Positions 9,088 through 17,177 of a stretch of 64,000 nucleotides of DNA are shown here, piece after piece (position 1 is the stretch's first letter; every line of letters begins with the position of its first letter). Below the pieces are notes generated by a model. The model ran no database searches and was not told the DNA's origin. It was given only the letters and a program-made list of their open reading frames with translations. The DNA lies in assembly GCA_019218365.1 (NCBI GenBank), contig JAHUUJ010000005.1:1-64000 (forward strand), written 5' to 3'. This stretch comes from Actinomycetaceae bacterium TAE3-ERU4 (GTDB lineage Bacteria; Actinomycetota; Actinomycetes; Actinomycetales; Actinomycetaceae). The position numbers and the translations under genes were made by a program.

Positions 9088-9840
9088 ATGACAATTGCAT
9101 TCGGTATTGACATTGGCGGCTCCGGGATTAAAGGCGCCCCGGTAAATCTTGAAACTGGAGAATTCACCGACGATCGCCTACGCATCGTCACTCCGCAACC
9201 TTCAACACCGGAAACCGTAGCGGACGTTTGTTCTCAGCTAATTGACCACTTCGAGGTCCCTAAAGATGTACCTATTGGCATTACTTTCCCGGCTCCAATT
9301 AAGCACTCTACCGTTCGTTTCATCGCTAATCTAGACCAATCTTGGACTGGCGTGAACGTAACTGCGCTGATGCAAGAACGCATTGGACGTCGTTGTATAG
9401 CCGTCAATGATGCAGACGCAGCTGGAGTAGCAGAAACTAAATTCGGTGCGGCAAAAAATGTCAAGGGACTTGTCATTGCAACGACGCTGGGCACTGGAAT
9501 CGGATCGGCCCTAATAAATGACGGTACCCTAATCGAAAATTCCGAGCTCGGACATTTAAAAATACGCGGAGTGTCAGCAGAAAAGCTCGCTGCAGCACAA
9601 ATTCGTAAAGCAGAAAAGTTAAGCTGGGATGAGTGGGCCCAGCGTCTCCAGGAGTACTACTCATATCTGGACATGCTATTTTCTCCAGATTTGTTCGTAG
9701 TTGGTGGGGGCGTATCCAAAAAACACGATAAATTCCTCCCCAAGTTAGAACTTTCATGTCCAATTGTCCCTGCGGAATTACGTAACTCAGCTGGAATCGT
9801 TGGGGGCGCTGCCCTAGCTTACGAATATTTTAAAAGCTAA
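9088..9840 (+). CDS. ppgK: Polyphosphate glucokinase
   Basis: This ROK-family kinase phosphorylates glucose using polyphosphate or ATP, as characterised in Mycobacterium and Corynebacterium. It has 250 residues. Visible motifs are the N-terminal phosphate loop [14 protein letters not shown], the second loop [22 protein letters not shown], and the PPGK-typical segments [18 protein letters not shown] and [16 protein letters not shown]. The frame begins at 9058, but the ATG at 9088 has GGAAAGGA upstream and starts at the family N-terminus. It follows map in an apparent two-gene operon. Confidence 0.94.
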   Translation: MTIAFGIDIGGSGIKGAPVNLETGEFTDDRLRIVTPQPSTPETVADVCSQLIDHFEVPKDVPIGITFPAPIKHSTVRFIANLDQSWTGVNVTALMQERIGRRCIAVNDADAAGVAETKFGAAKNVKGLVIATTLGTGIGSALINDGTLIENSELGHLKIRGVSAEKLAAAQIRKAEKLSWDEWAQRLQEYYSYLDMLFSPDLFVVGGGVSKKHDKFLPKLELSCPIVPAELRNSAGIVGGAALAYEYFKS

Positions 9841-9850
9841 ATAAAACAAC

Positions 9851-9915
9851 ACAGAACCCGGCTATCGGAAAATACGCTTCTAAAAGGACGAGCCGCCCGA
9901 TACGCCGGGTTCTGT
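9851..9915 (-). terminator. Inverted repeat at the 3' end of RNase P RNA, probable terminator
   Basis: Positions 9851-9868 are an inverted copy of 9897-9915 with one extra base in the latter. The loop is 28 nt. On the minus strand the hairpin is followed by GTTGTTTTAT. One arm lies inside the mature RNase P RNA and contains its conserved AGAACCCGGC strand, so the terminator borrows core sequence. Confidence 0.6.
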
Positions 9916-10240
9916 ACTTGTGTCAAGACAAGTGACGGCCATTTATCTAGAACCTACGTTACCGCAAGTCTCAAGCAACCTACCCGTAGACTACAAGAGC
10001 TAACTAAGCCTACTATTTGGTCTTGCTCCCGATGAGGTTTACCAAGCAGATACAGTCACCCATACCTCTGGTGGTCTCTTACACCACCTTTTCACCCTTA
10101 CCCGAAGGCGGTATATTTTCTGTGGCACTATCTCGCGGGTCACCCCGGGTGGCCGTTAACCACCATCGCGCTCTTAGGAGCCCGGACGTTCCTCGGTGGC
10201 TATAAAATAATGCCAACGCGACCGTCTGGACGACTCGTCC
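9886..10240 (-). ncRNA. rnpB: RNase P RNA, bacterial type A
   Basis: This is the catalytic RNA that trims the 5' leader of tRNA precursors. Read on the minus strand it contains the conserved blocks GAGGAACGTCCGGGCTCC (5' strand of helix P4), GGTAAGGGTGAAAAGGTGG, and ACAGAACCCGGC near the 3' end (the other P4 strand). The ends pair as P1: GGACGAG at 10240 with CTCGTCC at 9892-9886. Length is about 355 nt. The 5' end is only 30 bases from the yaaA start codon on the other strand, so its promoter must overlap the beginning of yaaA. Confidence 0.93.
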
Positions 10241-10270
10241 TTGCAAAAGAGTACTACGGAAGAAGAAAAA

Positions 10271-11077
10271 ATGTTAATCCTACTTCCTCCCAGTGAGGGA
10301 AAAAACTTTACCTACGAGGGAGAAAACTTATCCCCCGTAGACTTAGAAAAATTACCTTTTACACAGCTTACAACTACTCGAATAAAAATTTTAGAAGAGC
10401 TAGAACAACTAGGGAGCAGCGACGAAGCACTCAAAATACTTAAGCTAAATTCCCCTAAAAGATCTGAAGCGGCAACCCACAAATATCTAACTACAGCCGG
10501 TGCCCGCGCCGCAAACTTGGTCTACACCGGAGTCTTATATTCAGCTGCCGATTGGATAAATTGGCCAGAAAATGAAGTCAGCCAACGTACCTTCGTAGTA
10601 TCGGCTCTCTGGGGGCTTGTACGCCCAAGTGACAAGATTCTTCCCTACCGTCTCTCAATGGGGGTAAAACTACCCCAAAACGGCTCCTTAAAAGCAATTT
10701 GGAAAAAAGAAATTACACCCGTTCTAAACGAAATTTCACGTGGGAACGTAGTAGTAGACATGCGTTCAAGCGACTACCAAGCAGTATGGCCTCCCACTGC
10801 AAAAACAGCCAAAACATGCGGCTGCATATTCGTGACAGTCCGAGTAATACGAATTGTAAATGGACAAGAAAAAGTCGTCTCTCATAATGCCAAACACGCA
10901 CGTGGTGAATTAGCCGGATACCTCGTCCGGAAAAATAAAATGCTCCAAACTGCAGAAGAAATTTTAGAACAGGCTAAAGCTCTAGCCCAAAACCCCGATA
11001 GCAGTATCATCGATGCCCGATTAGAAAAATCTAGCGCGGATGGACAAGTCCAGATTCTTACGCTCCAAACCAGTTAG
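10271..11077 (+). CDS. yaaA: Peroxide stress protein YaaA (DUF328)
   Basis: This is a 268-residue member of the YaaA family. The E. coli member binds DNA and lowers free iron during peroxide stress. The signature LLPPSEGK opens the protein, and ALWGLVRPSDKILPYRLSMG lies in the middle, followed by VVDMRSSDYQAVWPP. The frame can be extended to a TTG at 10241, but the ATG at 10271 has GGAAGAAG upstream and matches the family start. It is divergent from rnpB. Confidence 0.92.
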   Translation: MLILLPPSEGKNFTYEGENLSPVDLEKLPFTQLTTTRIKILEELEQLGSSDEALKILKLNSPKRSEAATHKYLTTAGARAANLVYTGVLYSAADWINWPENEVSQRTFVVSALWGLVRPSDKILPYRLSMGVKLPQNGSLKAIWKKEITPVLNEISRGNVVVDMRSSDYQAVWPPTAKTAKTCGCIFVTVRVIRIVNGQEKVVSHNAKHARGELAGYLVRKNKMLQTAEEILEQAKALAQNPDSSIIDARLEKSSADGQVQILTLQTS

Positions 11078-11096
11078 GCCATCCAGATACCCATCG

Positions 11097-11771
11097 TTAC
11101 TCGTGAAAATCTCCCAGAGCATGTCCTAAGCTGCAGTCCAGGGCTAAAGCTACCAGGAATATTTTCCCCCGGGAATCACGACGCAAGATAGTCGTGCTGG
11201 CAAGAGGAATATCCATCCGCATCAGCTCGCGACCAGGAATCTTAAGCTGAGTTCCCAAAAGTACTCGAGTGATGACCTCATGACATGCTAGAACAACAGT
11301 CTGCCCGGCATGTTCTTCCCAAATCTTATTCGCAAAAGGAACCAAGCGATCTGTCATGGAATCCACATGTTCTAAAGTTTCCCAGGCAGGTTTACCATCA
11401 ATCCAATCATCTATAGCCTGCGGATATAACTTAAGAATCTCATCCATTGGCTTTCCAAAGGCCTCACCTACGCCTATTTCACGAAGTGGCTCAACGGTCT
11501 GCAAGGGCAAATTAAGTTTCTCTGAGAGAAGACACGCAAGCTGATGAGCTCGTTTTACAGGAGAACCGTAGAGGACCTCTGGAATAGGCATTCGTTCAAT
11601 AACATCGCGCCCAAAATGTGTGGCTAAGGAAGCCGCACCATTGATTTGCTTAAGACCAGCTTCGGAAAGTTCAGGGTCTATTTCATCGCTTCCTCCACAC
11701 AGGCATCCCGCCTCGGTATAACGAGTTGCACCGTGCCGGACAATCACCATGTAAGTATCTTTAGATGTCAT
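11097..11771 (-). CDS. Histidine phosphatase family protein (phosphoglycerate-mutase-like)
   Basis: This 224-residue protein belongs to the histidine phosphatase superfamily. It shows the catalytic IVRHGATRYTEAG motif at about residues 10-22, a YGSPVKRAHQLA segment, and the second histidine in VLACHEVITRVLLG. In mycobacteria the equivalent neighbour of NIF3 and the zinc-ribbon protein is an RNase HI fused to such a phosphatase; here only the phosphatase part is present. The substrate is unknown. Its ATG overlaps the stop of the upstream gene by 4 bp (ATGA), indicating translational coupling. Confidence 0.88.
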   Translation of the reverse strand: MTSKDTYMVIVRHGATRYTEAGCLCGGSDEIDPELSEAGLKQINGAASLATHFGRDVIERMPIPEVLYGSPVKRAHQLACLLSEKLNLPLQTVEPLREIGVGEAFGKPMDEILKLYPQAIDDWIDGKPAWETLEHVDSMTDRLVPFANKIWEEHAGQTVVLACHEVITRVLLGTQLKIPGRELMRMDIPLASTTILRRDSRGKIFLVALALDCSLGHALGDFHE

Positions 11772-12517
11772 TTTGCTTCCTCCACTTCAGCCGGGCGCCG
11801 CACTAAAATCCATTCCATATCTTCGGAGGTAACTACCTCATCTGGTGCTGCATTACGAATTTTTTCCCATTCTGTGGGAGTAAACTGCAAGTTCACGTTC
11901 TGGGCTACACGGCCCCGTAATTCAACTGCCCCAATTCCCCCAGTCGCTTTGCGGATGGCATCATATTCTGCCGTTAGTTCAGCTCCGGCTATTTCCATTG
12001 CCTTCTTACGGCGTTCAATGTAGGGCTGTGCATCAGCACGCAATTGCGCAACTTGTTGATCACGTTCTCTACGCAAGGATTCTATTTCCGAGGTCATGGA
12101 ATCAGTAGTAGAACGAGCCGAAGCGAGCTTTCCCTCAGTTTCCTCTAAATCTTCTTCAACCTGCAGCATTTCCTCTTCTAATTTCTCAACACGACGGTTA
12201 AGGACTGCAATTTCTTCCTGCATAGTTCGCAGTTCACGTAAATCACCCTGGCCTGCTTCTAAGCGCTGAGTCTGAACTTTATGCCGGGCCTGGACTTTTT
12301 CTAAATCTCCCTGGTTACGCTCTTGCAGACGCTTAAAATCACCAACTTGCCCCTGCAAGGAGGCGACAATACGGGTTAAGTCATCGCGACGAGATGAAAT
12401 CTCTTCAATCTGTGCATGCAAAGGCAGATTCTTTGCCTCAAAACTAAGACGGGCAAGGGCAGTGTCACACTCTTGCATTTCAAGAAGAGCTAACTGACTT
12501 TCAGGAGACGCTTTCAT
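11768..12517 (-). CDS. Coiled-coil protein of the zinc-ribbon (CT398/Rv2229c) family, zinc site lost
   Basis: This 249-residue protein is mostly an antiparallel coiled coil (about residues 5-165). Family members end in a C4 zinc ribbon. Here the corresponding region, roughly 195-240 (GAVELRGRVAQNVNLQFTPT ... VVTSEDMEWILVRRP), keeps the fold pattern but has none of the four cysteines; the only cysteine in the protein is near residue 17. The position between NIF3 and the phosphatase gene supports the family assignment. Its start directly follows the NIF3 stop. The function of the family is unclear. Confidence 0.85.
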   Translation of the reverse strand: MKASPESQLALLEMQECDTALARLSFEAKNLPLHAQIEEISSRRDDLTRIVASLQGQVGDFKRLQERNQGDLEKVQARHKVQTQRLEAGQGDLRELRTMQEEIAVLNRRVEKLEEEMLQVEEDLEETEGKLASARSTTDSMTSEIESLRRERDQQVAQLRADAQPYIERRKKAMEIAGAELTAEYDAIRKATGGIGAVELRGRVAQNVNLQFTPTEWEKIRNAAPDEVVTSEDMEWILVRRPAEVEEAK

Positions 12518-13372
12518 TCATTCACTTTCTGTTGTTGGTAGCCACAAATCCCAAGGTTCGGTACATTTTGCCGAAACCTCTATTTCAACTTCATACCCAA
12601 GGTTACTTAATTCACGAGAGATAGAATCCCGCGCCAGGTCGCACCAAACACTTTCGGTAGCCCAGTGTGAAGCATTTATCAAATAGGGTTTCCCTCCCTG
12701 CAGGTGTTCTAAAGCTGGATGATGACGTAAATCAGCCGTCACATACACATCGGCTCCGGCCTCACGTGCCGTAGTCAAAAATGAATCCCCAGACCCACCG
12801 GAAACTGCCACGCGGAAAACTGTATCTTCCAGGTTTCCGCCAATCAAGACACCGTTTGGTCCAGCGGGCAAAAATTTCGCAACAATATTTGCAAATTCCC
12901 TCAAGGTCATTTCATATCGAAGATACCCTACTCGTCCCAAGCCCGGATGGGTAGAATCCCCAGAAGGAACCAAGGGGACTACTCTTTCTAGTTCTAGACG
13001 AGAGGCCAAAGCGGTAGCCACTCCTTCAGCAGCGGAATCAGCGTTAGTGTGCGCATTAAATAGCGCGCACCCTCCCCTAATCAAACGATGTATTAAATTA
13101 CCTTTAGGGTCACTAGCTGGAACAAACGAAGTTCCACGTAAATAAAGCGGATGGTGAGTCAAAAGCAACTGAGAATCGGAATTAAGAGCCTCATCCACGG
13201 TCTCTTTCACCGGATCAAGGGCAATCAATATACGTTCAACACGAGCCTCTAAATTCCCACATATCAAACCGTTGCGGTCCCAATCTTCCGCTAAACGCGC
13301 CGGATAAAGATTTTCCAAAACGTTAATGATGGTCCCTAATGAGGGAACTGCGCATGCGGTTCGATTACCCAT
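12518..13372 (-). CDS. NIF3-like dinuclear metal-centre protein (YbgI/YqfO family)
   Basis: This 284-residue protein belongs to the NIF3 family, sometimes annotated as GTP cyclohydrolase I type 2. Metal ligands are visible in LLLTHHPLYLRG, FNAHTNADSA, and NASHWATESVWC near the C-terminus. Other family segments are WDRNGLICGN and VTADLRHHPA. The true activity of the family is not settled. The ATG at 13372 has no Shine-Dalgarno sequence, and TAAAAT lies 7-12 bases upstream, which would fit a leaderless mRNA. It heads a three-gene operon. Confidence 0.92.
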   Translation of the reverse strand: MGNRTACAVPSLGTIINVLENLYPARLAEDWDRNGLICGNLEARVERILIALDPVKETVDEALNSDSQLLLTHHPLYLRGTSFVPASDPKGNLIHRLIRGGCALFNAHTNADSAAEGVATALASRLELERVVPLVPSGDSTHPGLGRVGYLRYEMTLREFANIVAKFLPAGPNGVLIGGNLEDTVFRVAVSGGSGDSFLTTAREAGADVYVTADLRHHPALEHLQGGKPYLINASHWATESVWCDLARDSISRELSNLGYEVEIEVSAKCTEPWDLWLPTTESE

Positions 13373-13378
13373 AGTGCG

Positions 13379-13384
13379 ATTTTA
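13379..13384 (-). promoter_or_regulatory. Possible -10 box for a leaderless NIF3 operon transcript
   Basis: TAAAAT on the minus strand sits so that a start site 7 bases downstream would fall on the A of the NIF3 ATG. The -35 region is poor (TTCTTC). Confidence 0.4.
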
Positions 13385-13415
13385 ACGGATAATCACAAAA
13401 TAGAAGAAAGAAAAA

Positions 13416-13440
13416 CACCCGATGCACTAAGCATCGGGTG
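13416..13440 (-). terminator. Terminator of tRNA-Val
   Basis: A 10-bp perfect stem (13416-13425 with 13431-13440) with a 5-nt loop is followed on the minus strand by TTTTTCTTTC. Confidence 0.9.
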
Positions 13441-13447
13441 CAAATTG

Positions 13448-13521
13448 TGGGCCCGGCCGGACTCGAACCGACGACCCCTTGGGTGTAAACCAAGTGCTCT
13501 AGCCAACTGAGCTACAGGCCC
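13448..13521 (-). tRNA. tRNA-Val (anticodon UAC)
   Basis: A 74-nt cloverleaf on the minus strand. The acceptor stem GGGCCTG pairs with CGGGCCC (one G-T pair), D stem GCTC/GAGC, anticodon stem CTTGG/CCAAG around the loop TTTACAC, and T arm GTCGG-TTCGAGT-CCGGC. The anticodon TAC reads valine codons GUA and GUG. The 3' CCA is not encoded. A promoter lies upstream at 13541-13569. Confidence 0.95.
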
Positions 13522-13540
13522 CACGAGAGTAGAAACAGCA

Positions 13541-13569
13541 AAAATATTTTTTGTTGTTCACTCACGCAA
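13541..13569 (-). promoter_or_regulatory. Promoter for tRNA-Val
   Basis: On the minus strand TTGCGT (13569-13564) is separated by 17 bases from TATTTT (13546-13541), about 19 bases before the tRNA 5' end. Confidence 0.5.
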
Positions 13570-13622
13570 CGATTGAAAATCATATAACAGTTTTTTCAAT
13601 CCCTCAAATCAAAAGTAAGTGC

Positions 13623-13682
13623 TTTCCCTCCACTCGAATCAGAGTAAAGGGAAAAGAAAAAACCGCGAAAAATAAAGGTTTT
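13623..13682 (-). terminator. Possible terminator after the DUF3052 gene
   Basis: Two imperfect hairpins follow the gene on the minus strand. One pairs AAAACC with GGTTTT (13682-13659) and is followed by TTCTTTTCCC. The second pairs TTTCCC with GGGAAA further on. Stems are short. Confidence 0.4.
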
Positions 13683-13683
13683 A

Positions 13684-14094
13684 CTACCCTCGTTTACGAG
13701 CAATCAGCCTGAAACCAGACCACGCCCCCTCCAAAGCAGTGCCCGAAGTCACAGAAAGACCTGCGATTTTAGCAGCTTCGGAAACATCTGCCGGAGAAAC
13801 ATGTCCTTCATGACCAGCCTTGGGAATCATCAGCCAAATAAGGCCACCGTTTTCCAAATTCGCCGCGGCATCAACCATCAAATCGGCCATATCCTCAACT
13901 TCACCATCATCGCTGCGCCACCAAACAAGCGCACCATCAACCATGTCGCCATACTCGCCGTCAACCAATTCATTTCCGGTCTGCTCGACAATCGCTTCGC
14001 GCAAAGACTGCTCCACGTCTTCATCCCAATAAAACTCTTGCACCACCGAATTCTCAACATATCCGAAATTCGGTACCGGTCGCTGCCCAGACAC
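13684..14094 (-). CDS. DUF3052 family protein
   Basis: This 136-residue protein of unknown function belongs to DUF3052, a family whose gene lies divergent from aceE in many actinobacteria. It begins SGQRPVPNFGYVENSVVQEF and contains DGALVWWRSDDGEVEDMADL and a C-terminal LSVTSGTALEGAWSGFRL segment. It looks soluble, without signal or membrane segments. The frame opens at 14133, but the GTG at 14094 is preceded by GAAAGGAG at good spacing and gives the family N-terminus. The conserved pairing with aceE suggests a link to pyruvate metabolism, but this is only inferred from context. Confidence 0.9.
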   Translation of the reverse strand: MSGQRPVPNFGYVENSVVQEFYWDEDVEQSLREAIVEQTGNELVDGEYGDMVDGALVWWRSDDGEVEDMADLMVDAAANLENGGLIWLMIPKAGHEGHVSPADVSEAAKIAGLSVTSGTALEGAWSGFRLIARKRG

Positions 14095-14208
14095 TGCTGG
14101 TTGTCTCCTTTCAAGGGACTTGGCAGCCGCCAAGTCGTTTTCTATGCACGCTTAAAGTGTCAGATTTTCGCCTTACGCGCAAATCATGAGCATTTTCCCC
14201 CTAGGTAT

Positions 14209-14242
14209 GGCCTAGTTCATAGGCCTGAGGTCCTCGTACAAT
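14209..14242 (+). promoter_or_regulatory. Palindrome and possible promoter in the DUF3052-aceE divergent region
   Basis: A perfect inverted repeat GGCCTA-GTTCA-TAGGCC (14209-14225) overlaps a possible -35 region, and TACAAT (14237-14242) could be a -10 box for aceE. The arrangement would suit a repressor site. Confidence 0.4.
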
Positions 14243-14327
14243 CGCATTTATAGCGAATTCAATGGACAATAGAAGTGTATCTGCAAAAGCACCGCTGATG
14301 GTGCAAGTACGAGTGGAAGAAGGATCC

Positions 14328-17069
14328 GTGAGCGAACTCAACGAGACCAGCCCCCTCATCGACGGCCTGCTAAGCCAGGTTCCGGACAACGATCCAGAGG
14401 AAACAAAAGAATGGATTGAGTCCCTGGATGGGCTGATAGACGAAAAGGGCGGACCACGTGCCCGCTACATCCTACTGTCGATGCTACGCGAAGCACGCAT
14501 GCGCAATGTTTCCGTACCGCAATCACTGACCACCCCCTTCGTGAACACCATCGGTGTTCACCAAGAACCTTACTTCCCTGGCGATGAGGTCACAGAACGA
14601 CAAATTCGTCGTTGGATTCGCTGGAACGCCGCTGTTTTGGTGACACGAGCTCAGCGCCCGGGAGTTAAAGTCGGTGGACACATTTCCTCCTATGCCTCGG
14701 TTGCAACCCTATACGAAGTTGGTTTCAACCACTTCTTCCGTGGGAAGAACCATCCTGGAGGCGGAGACCACGTATTTTTCCAGGGACACTGCGCCCCCGG
14801 TAACTACGCACGCGCCTTCCTTGAAGGCCGACTAACTGAGGATGACCTCGATGGCTTCCGACAGGAAGTAAGCCACGACCACGGCATCCCCTCTTACCCC
14901 CACCCCCGTCAGATGCCCGACTTCTGGGAATACCCCACCGTCTCTATGGGACTAGGGCCTGCAGAAGCTATCTATCAGGCATGGTTTGACCGTTACCTAC
15001 ACGAACGTGGCTTAAAAGACACCTCGCAGCAGCACACTTGGGCTTTCCTCGGTGACGGCGAAATGGACGAACCAGAATCCCGCGGTATGCTTCAGCTAGC
15101 CGCCCAGCAAGGCCTAGATAACCTTACCTTTGTTGTGAACTGTAACCTTCAGCGTCTTGACGGCCCGGTTCGCGGTAACGGCAAGATTATGCAGGAACTA
15201 GAAGCCTTCTTCCGCGGTGCCGGCTGGAACGTCATCAAGGTAGTTTGGGGACGTGAATGGGACGTTCTGCTAAATGCAGATAAAGACCGCGCCCTCGTTA
15301 ATTTGATGACTGAAACCCTAGATGGTGATTACCAGTCCTTCCGAGCCAACGACGGTGCGTTCATCCGTGAAAACTTCTTCAACCGTGACCCGCGTACAAA
15401 AGCCATGGTTAAGGACTGGTCAGATGAACAGATTTGGTCCCTAAAGCGCGGTGGACACGATTACCGTAAGGTTTACTCGGCTTACAAGGCCGCGATGGCT
15501 CACACCGGTCAGCCCACGGTAATCTTGGCTCACACTGTTAAGGGATACGCTCTCGGTACACACTTCGCCGGCCGTAACGCTACACACCAGATGAAGAAAC
15601 TGGCAATTGACGATTTGAAGGCACTGCGTGATCGCCTGCAGATTCCAATTTCCGACGAAGTTTTGGAAGCCAACCCCTACGAGCCTCCTTACTACCGTCC
15701 CGAGCCAAATGACCCCGCTCTCCAGTACATGATTGAGCGCCGTGAAGCACTGGGTGGCTTCCTGCCCTCACGTCCAACTAAGGACGGCGAGCTTCCCATG
15801 CCAGCAGAAAAGATTTGGAACGTTCTAAAGGACGGATCTGGGAAAATGGAAGTCGCCACCACTATGGCGTTCGTCCGACTTCTCAAGGACATCATTAAGG
15901 ACAAGCAGATTGGTAAGCACATTGTGCCTATCATTCCTGACGAGGCGCGTACTTTCGGTCTGGATGCTATCTTCCCAACCGCGAAAATCTTCAATACTCA
16001 CGGTCAGAACTACACTCCGGTAGACGCCTCTATGATGCTTTCTTACCGTGAATCGAAACAGGGACAGATTCTCCACACCGGAATCAACGAAGCGGGTTCT
16101 GCCGCTGTATTCCAGGTAGCTGGTACTTCCTACGCCACCCACGGCGTACCGATGATTCCGGTTTACATCTTCTACTCGATGTTCGGATTCCAGCGTACCG
16201 CAGACCAGTTCTGGGCTGCTGGTGACCAGCTATCACGCGGTTTCATCATTGGAGCTACCGCAGGACGCACCACTCTAGCCGGTGAAGGAACCCAGCACAT
16301 GGATGGACACTCGCCCATCATCGCGGGAACCAACACTGCGGTCGTTCAGTATGACCCTGCCTACGCCTACGAAATTCGCCATATAGTACGCGATGGTCTA
16401 CAGCGTATGTACGGTCCGGACTACTCGCGCGACCGCAATGTGATGTACTACCTGACCGTTTATAACGAGCCAATTCACCAGCCGGCAGAACCTGAAGACG
16501 TGGATGTTGAAGGCATCATTAAGGGTATTCACCAGGTCGCAAAGGCTGAAGGCGACGGTGTTAAGGTAGACCTCCTAGCTTCTGGTGTCGGCGTTCCTTG
16601 GGCTATGAAGGCTCGCCACTTACTCGAACAGGACTGGGGCGTAAGCGCTTCGGTTTGGTCAGTAACTAGCTGGCAGGAACTACGCCGAGATGGTCTCGCT
16701 GCGGATAAGCACAACTTGCTTTACCCAAGCGAAGCCAAGCAAACCGCATTTGTTACACAGAAATTGCAGGGCGGTTCTGGAACCTACATTGCAACCTCTG
16801 ATTTTGACCACCTAGTTCAAGACCAGATTCGCAAATGGGTACCTGGCTCTTACTCGGTACTTGGTGCTGACGGCTTCGGATTCTCCGACACCCGTTCAGC
16901 AGCCCGCCGCCACTTCTTTATCGATGCTGAATCAATGGTAGTAGCTGCACTAGCTCAGCTTGCTGAAGAAGGAAAGGTGCGCCCCGAAGCTGTTCCCGCC
17001 GCAATTGAAAAGTATGACCTTTTCAATGTTAACGCTGGAACTTCTGGCTCAACCGAGGGTGAAGGCTAA
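14328..17069 (+). CDS. aceE: Pyruvate dehydrogenase E1 component, homodimeric AceE type
   Basis: This is the thiamine-diphosphate enzyme that decarboxylates pyruvate and passes the acetyl group to the E2 subunit, about 913 residues. It is the single-chain homodimeric E1 of actinobacteria and gamma-proteobacteria. The N-terminal half contains the ThDP/Mg motif [12 protein letters not shown] and [15 protein letters not shown]; the middle has [20 protein letters not shown] and [12 protein letters not shown]; the C-terminus has [11 protein letters not shown]. The frame opens with an ATG at 14262 without a ribosome binding site. The GTG at 14328 has AGAAGGA close upstream and gives the usual N-terminus ([14 protein letters not shown]), so it is preferred. 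E2 and E3 are not in this window. Confidence 0.95.
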   Translation: MSELNETSPLIDGLLSQVPDNDPEETKEWIESLDGLIDEKGGPRARYILLSMLREARMRNVSVPQSLTTPFVNTIGVHQEPYFPGDEVTERQIRRWIRWNAAVLVTRAQRPGVKVGGHISSYASVATLYEVGFNHFFRGKNHPGGGDHVFFQGHCAPGNYARAFLEGRLTEDDLDGFRQEVSHDHGIPSYPHPRQMPDFWEYPTVSMGLGPAEAIYQAWFDRYLHERGLKDTSQQHTWAFLGDGEMDEPESRGMLQLAAQQGLDNLTFVVNCNLQRLDGPVRGNGKIMQELEAFFRGAGWNVIKVVWGREWDVLLNADKDRALVNLMTETLDGDYQSFRANDGAFIRENFFNRDPRTKAMVKDWSDEQIWSLKRGGHDYRKVYSAYKAAMAHTGQPTVILAHTVKGYALGTHFAGRNATHQMKKLAIDDLKALRDRLQIPISDEVLEANPYEPPYYRPEPNDPALQYMIERREALGGFLPSRPTKDGELPMPAEKIWNVLKDGSGKMEVATTMAFVRLLKDIIKDKQIGKHIVPIIPDEARTFGLDAIFPTAKIFNTHGQNYTPVDASMMLSYRESKQGQILHTGINEAGSAAVFQVAGTSYATHGVPMIPVYIFYSMFGFQRTADQFWAAGDQLSRGFIIGATAGRTTLAGEGTQHMDGHSPIIAGTNTAVVQYDPAYAYEIRHIVRDGLQRMYGPDYSRDRNVMYYLTVYNEPIHQPAEPEDVDVEGIIKGIHQVAKAEGDGVKVDLLASGVGVPWAMKARHLLEQDWGVSASVWSVTSWQELRRDGLAADKHNLLYPSEAKQTAFVTQKLQGGSGTYIATSDFDHLVQDQIRKWVPGSYSVLGADGFGFSDTRSAARRHFFIDAESMVVAALAQLAEEGKVRPEAVPAAIEKYDLFNVNAGTSGSTEGEG

Positions 17070-17079
17070 ATAATCACTA

Positions 17080-17123
17080 AAAGGTGTGCCCCCAGCTAGA
17101 AATTTAGCTGGGGGCACACCTTT
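17080..17123 (+). terminator. Terminator after aceE
   Basis: A perfect 19-bp stem (17080-17098 with 17105-17123) with a 6-nt loop. The plus-strand arm ends in CACCTTT, then A residues. It sits between convergent aceE and aspA. Confidence 0.8.
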
Positions 17124-17128
17124 AAAAA

Positions 17129-17166
17129 AGATTTGGCTCCCGTTATCTCCAACGGGAGCCAAATCT
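17129..17166 (-). terminator. Terminator after aspA
   Basis: A perfect 16-bp stem (17129-17144 with 17151-17166) with a 6-nt loop, followed on the minus strand by TTTTTT. Confidence 0.9.
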
Positions 17167-17177
17167 AAAAGCTCAGA

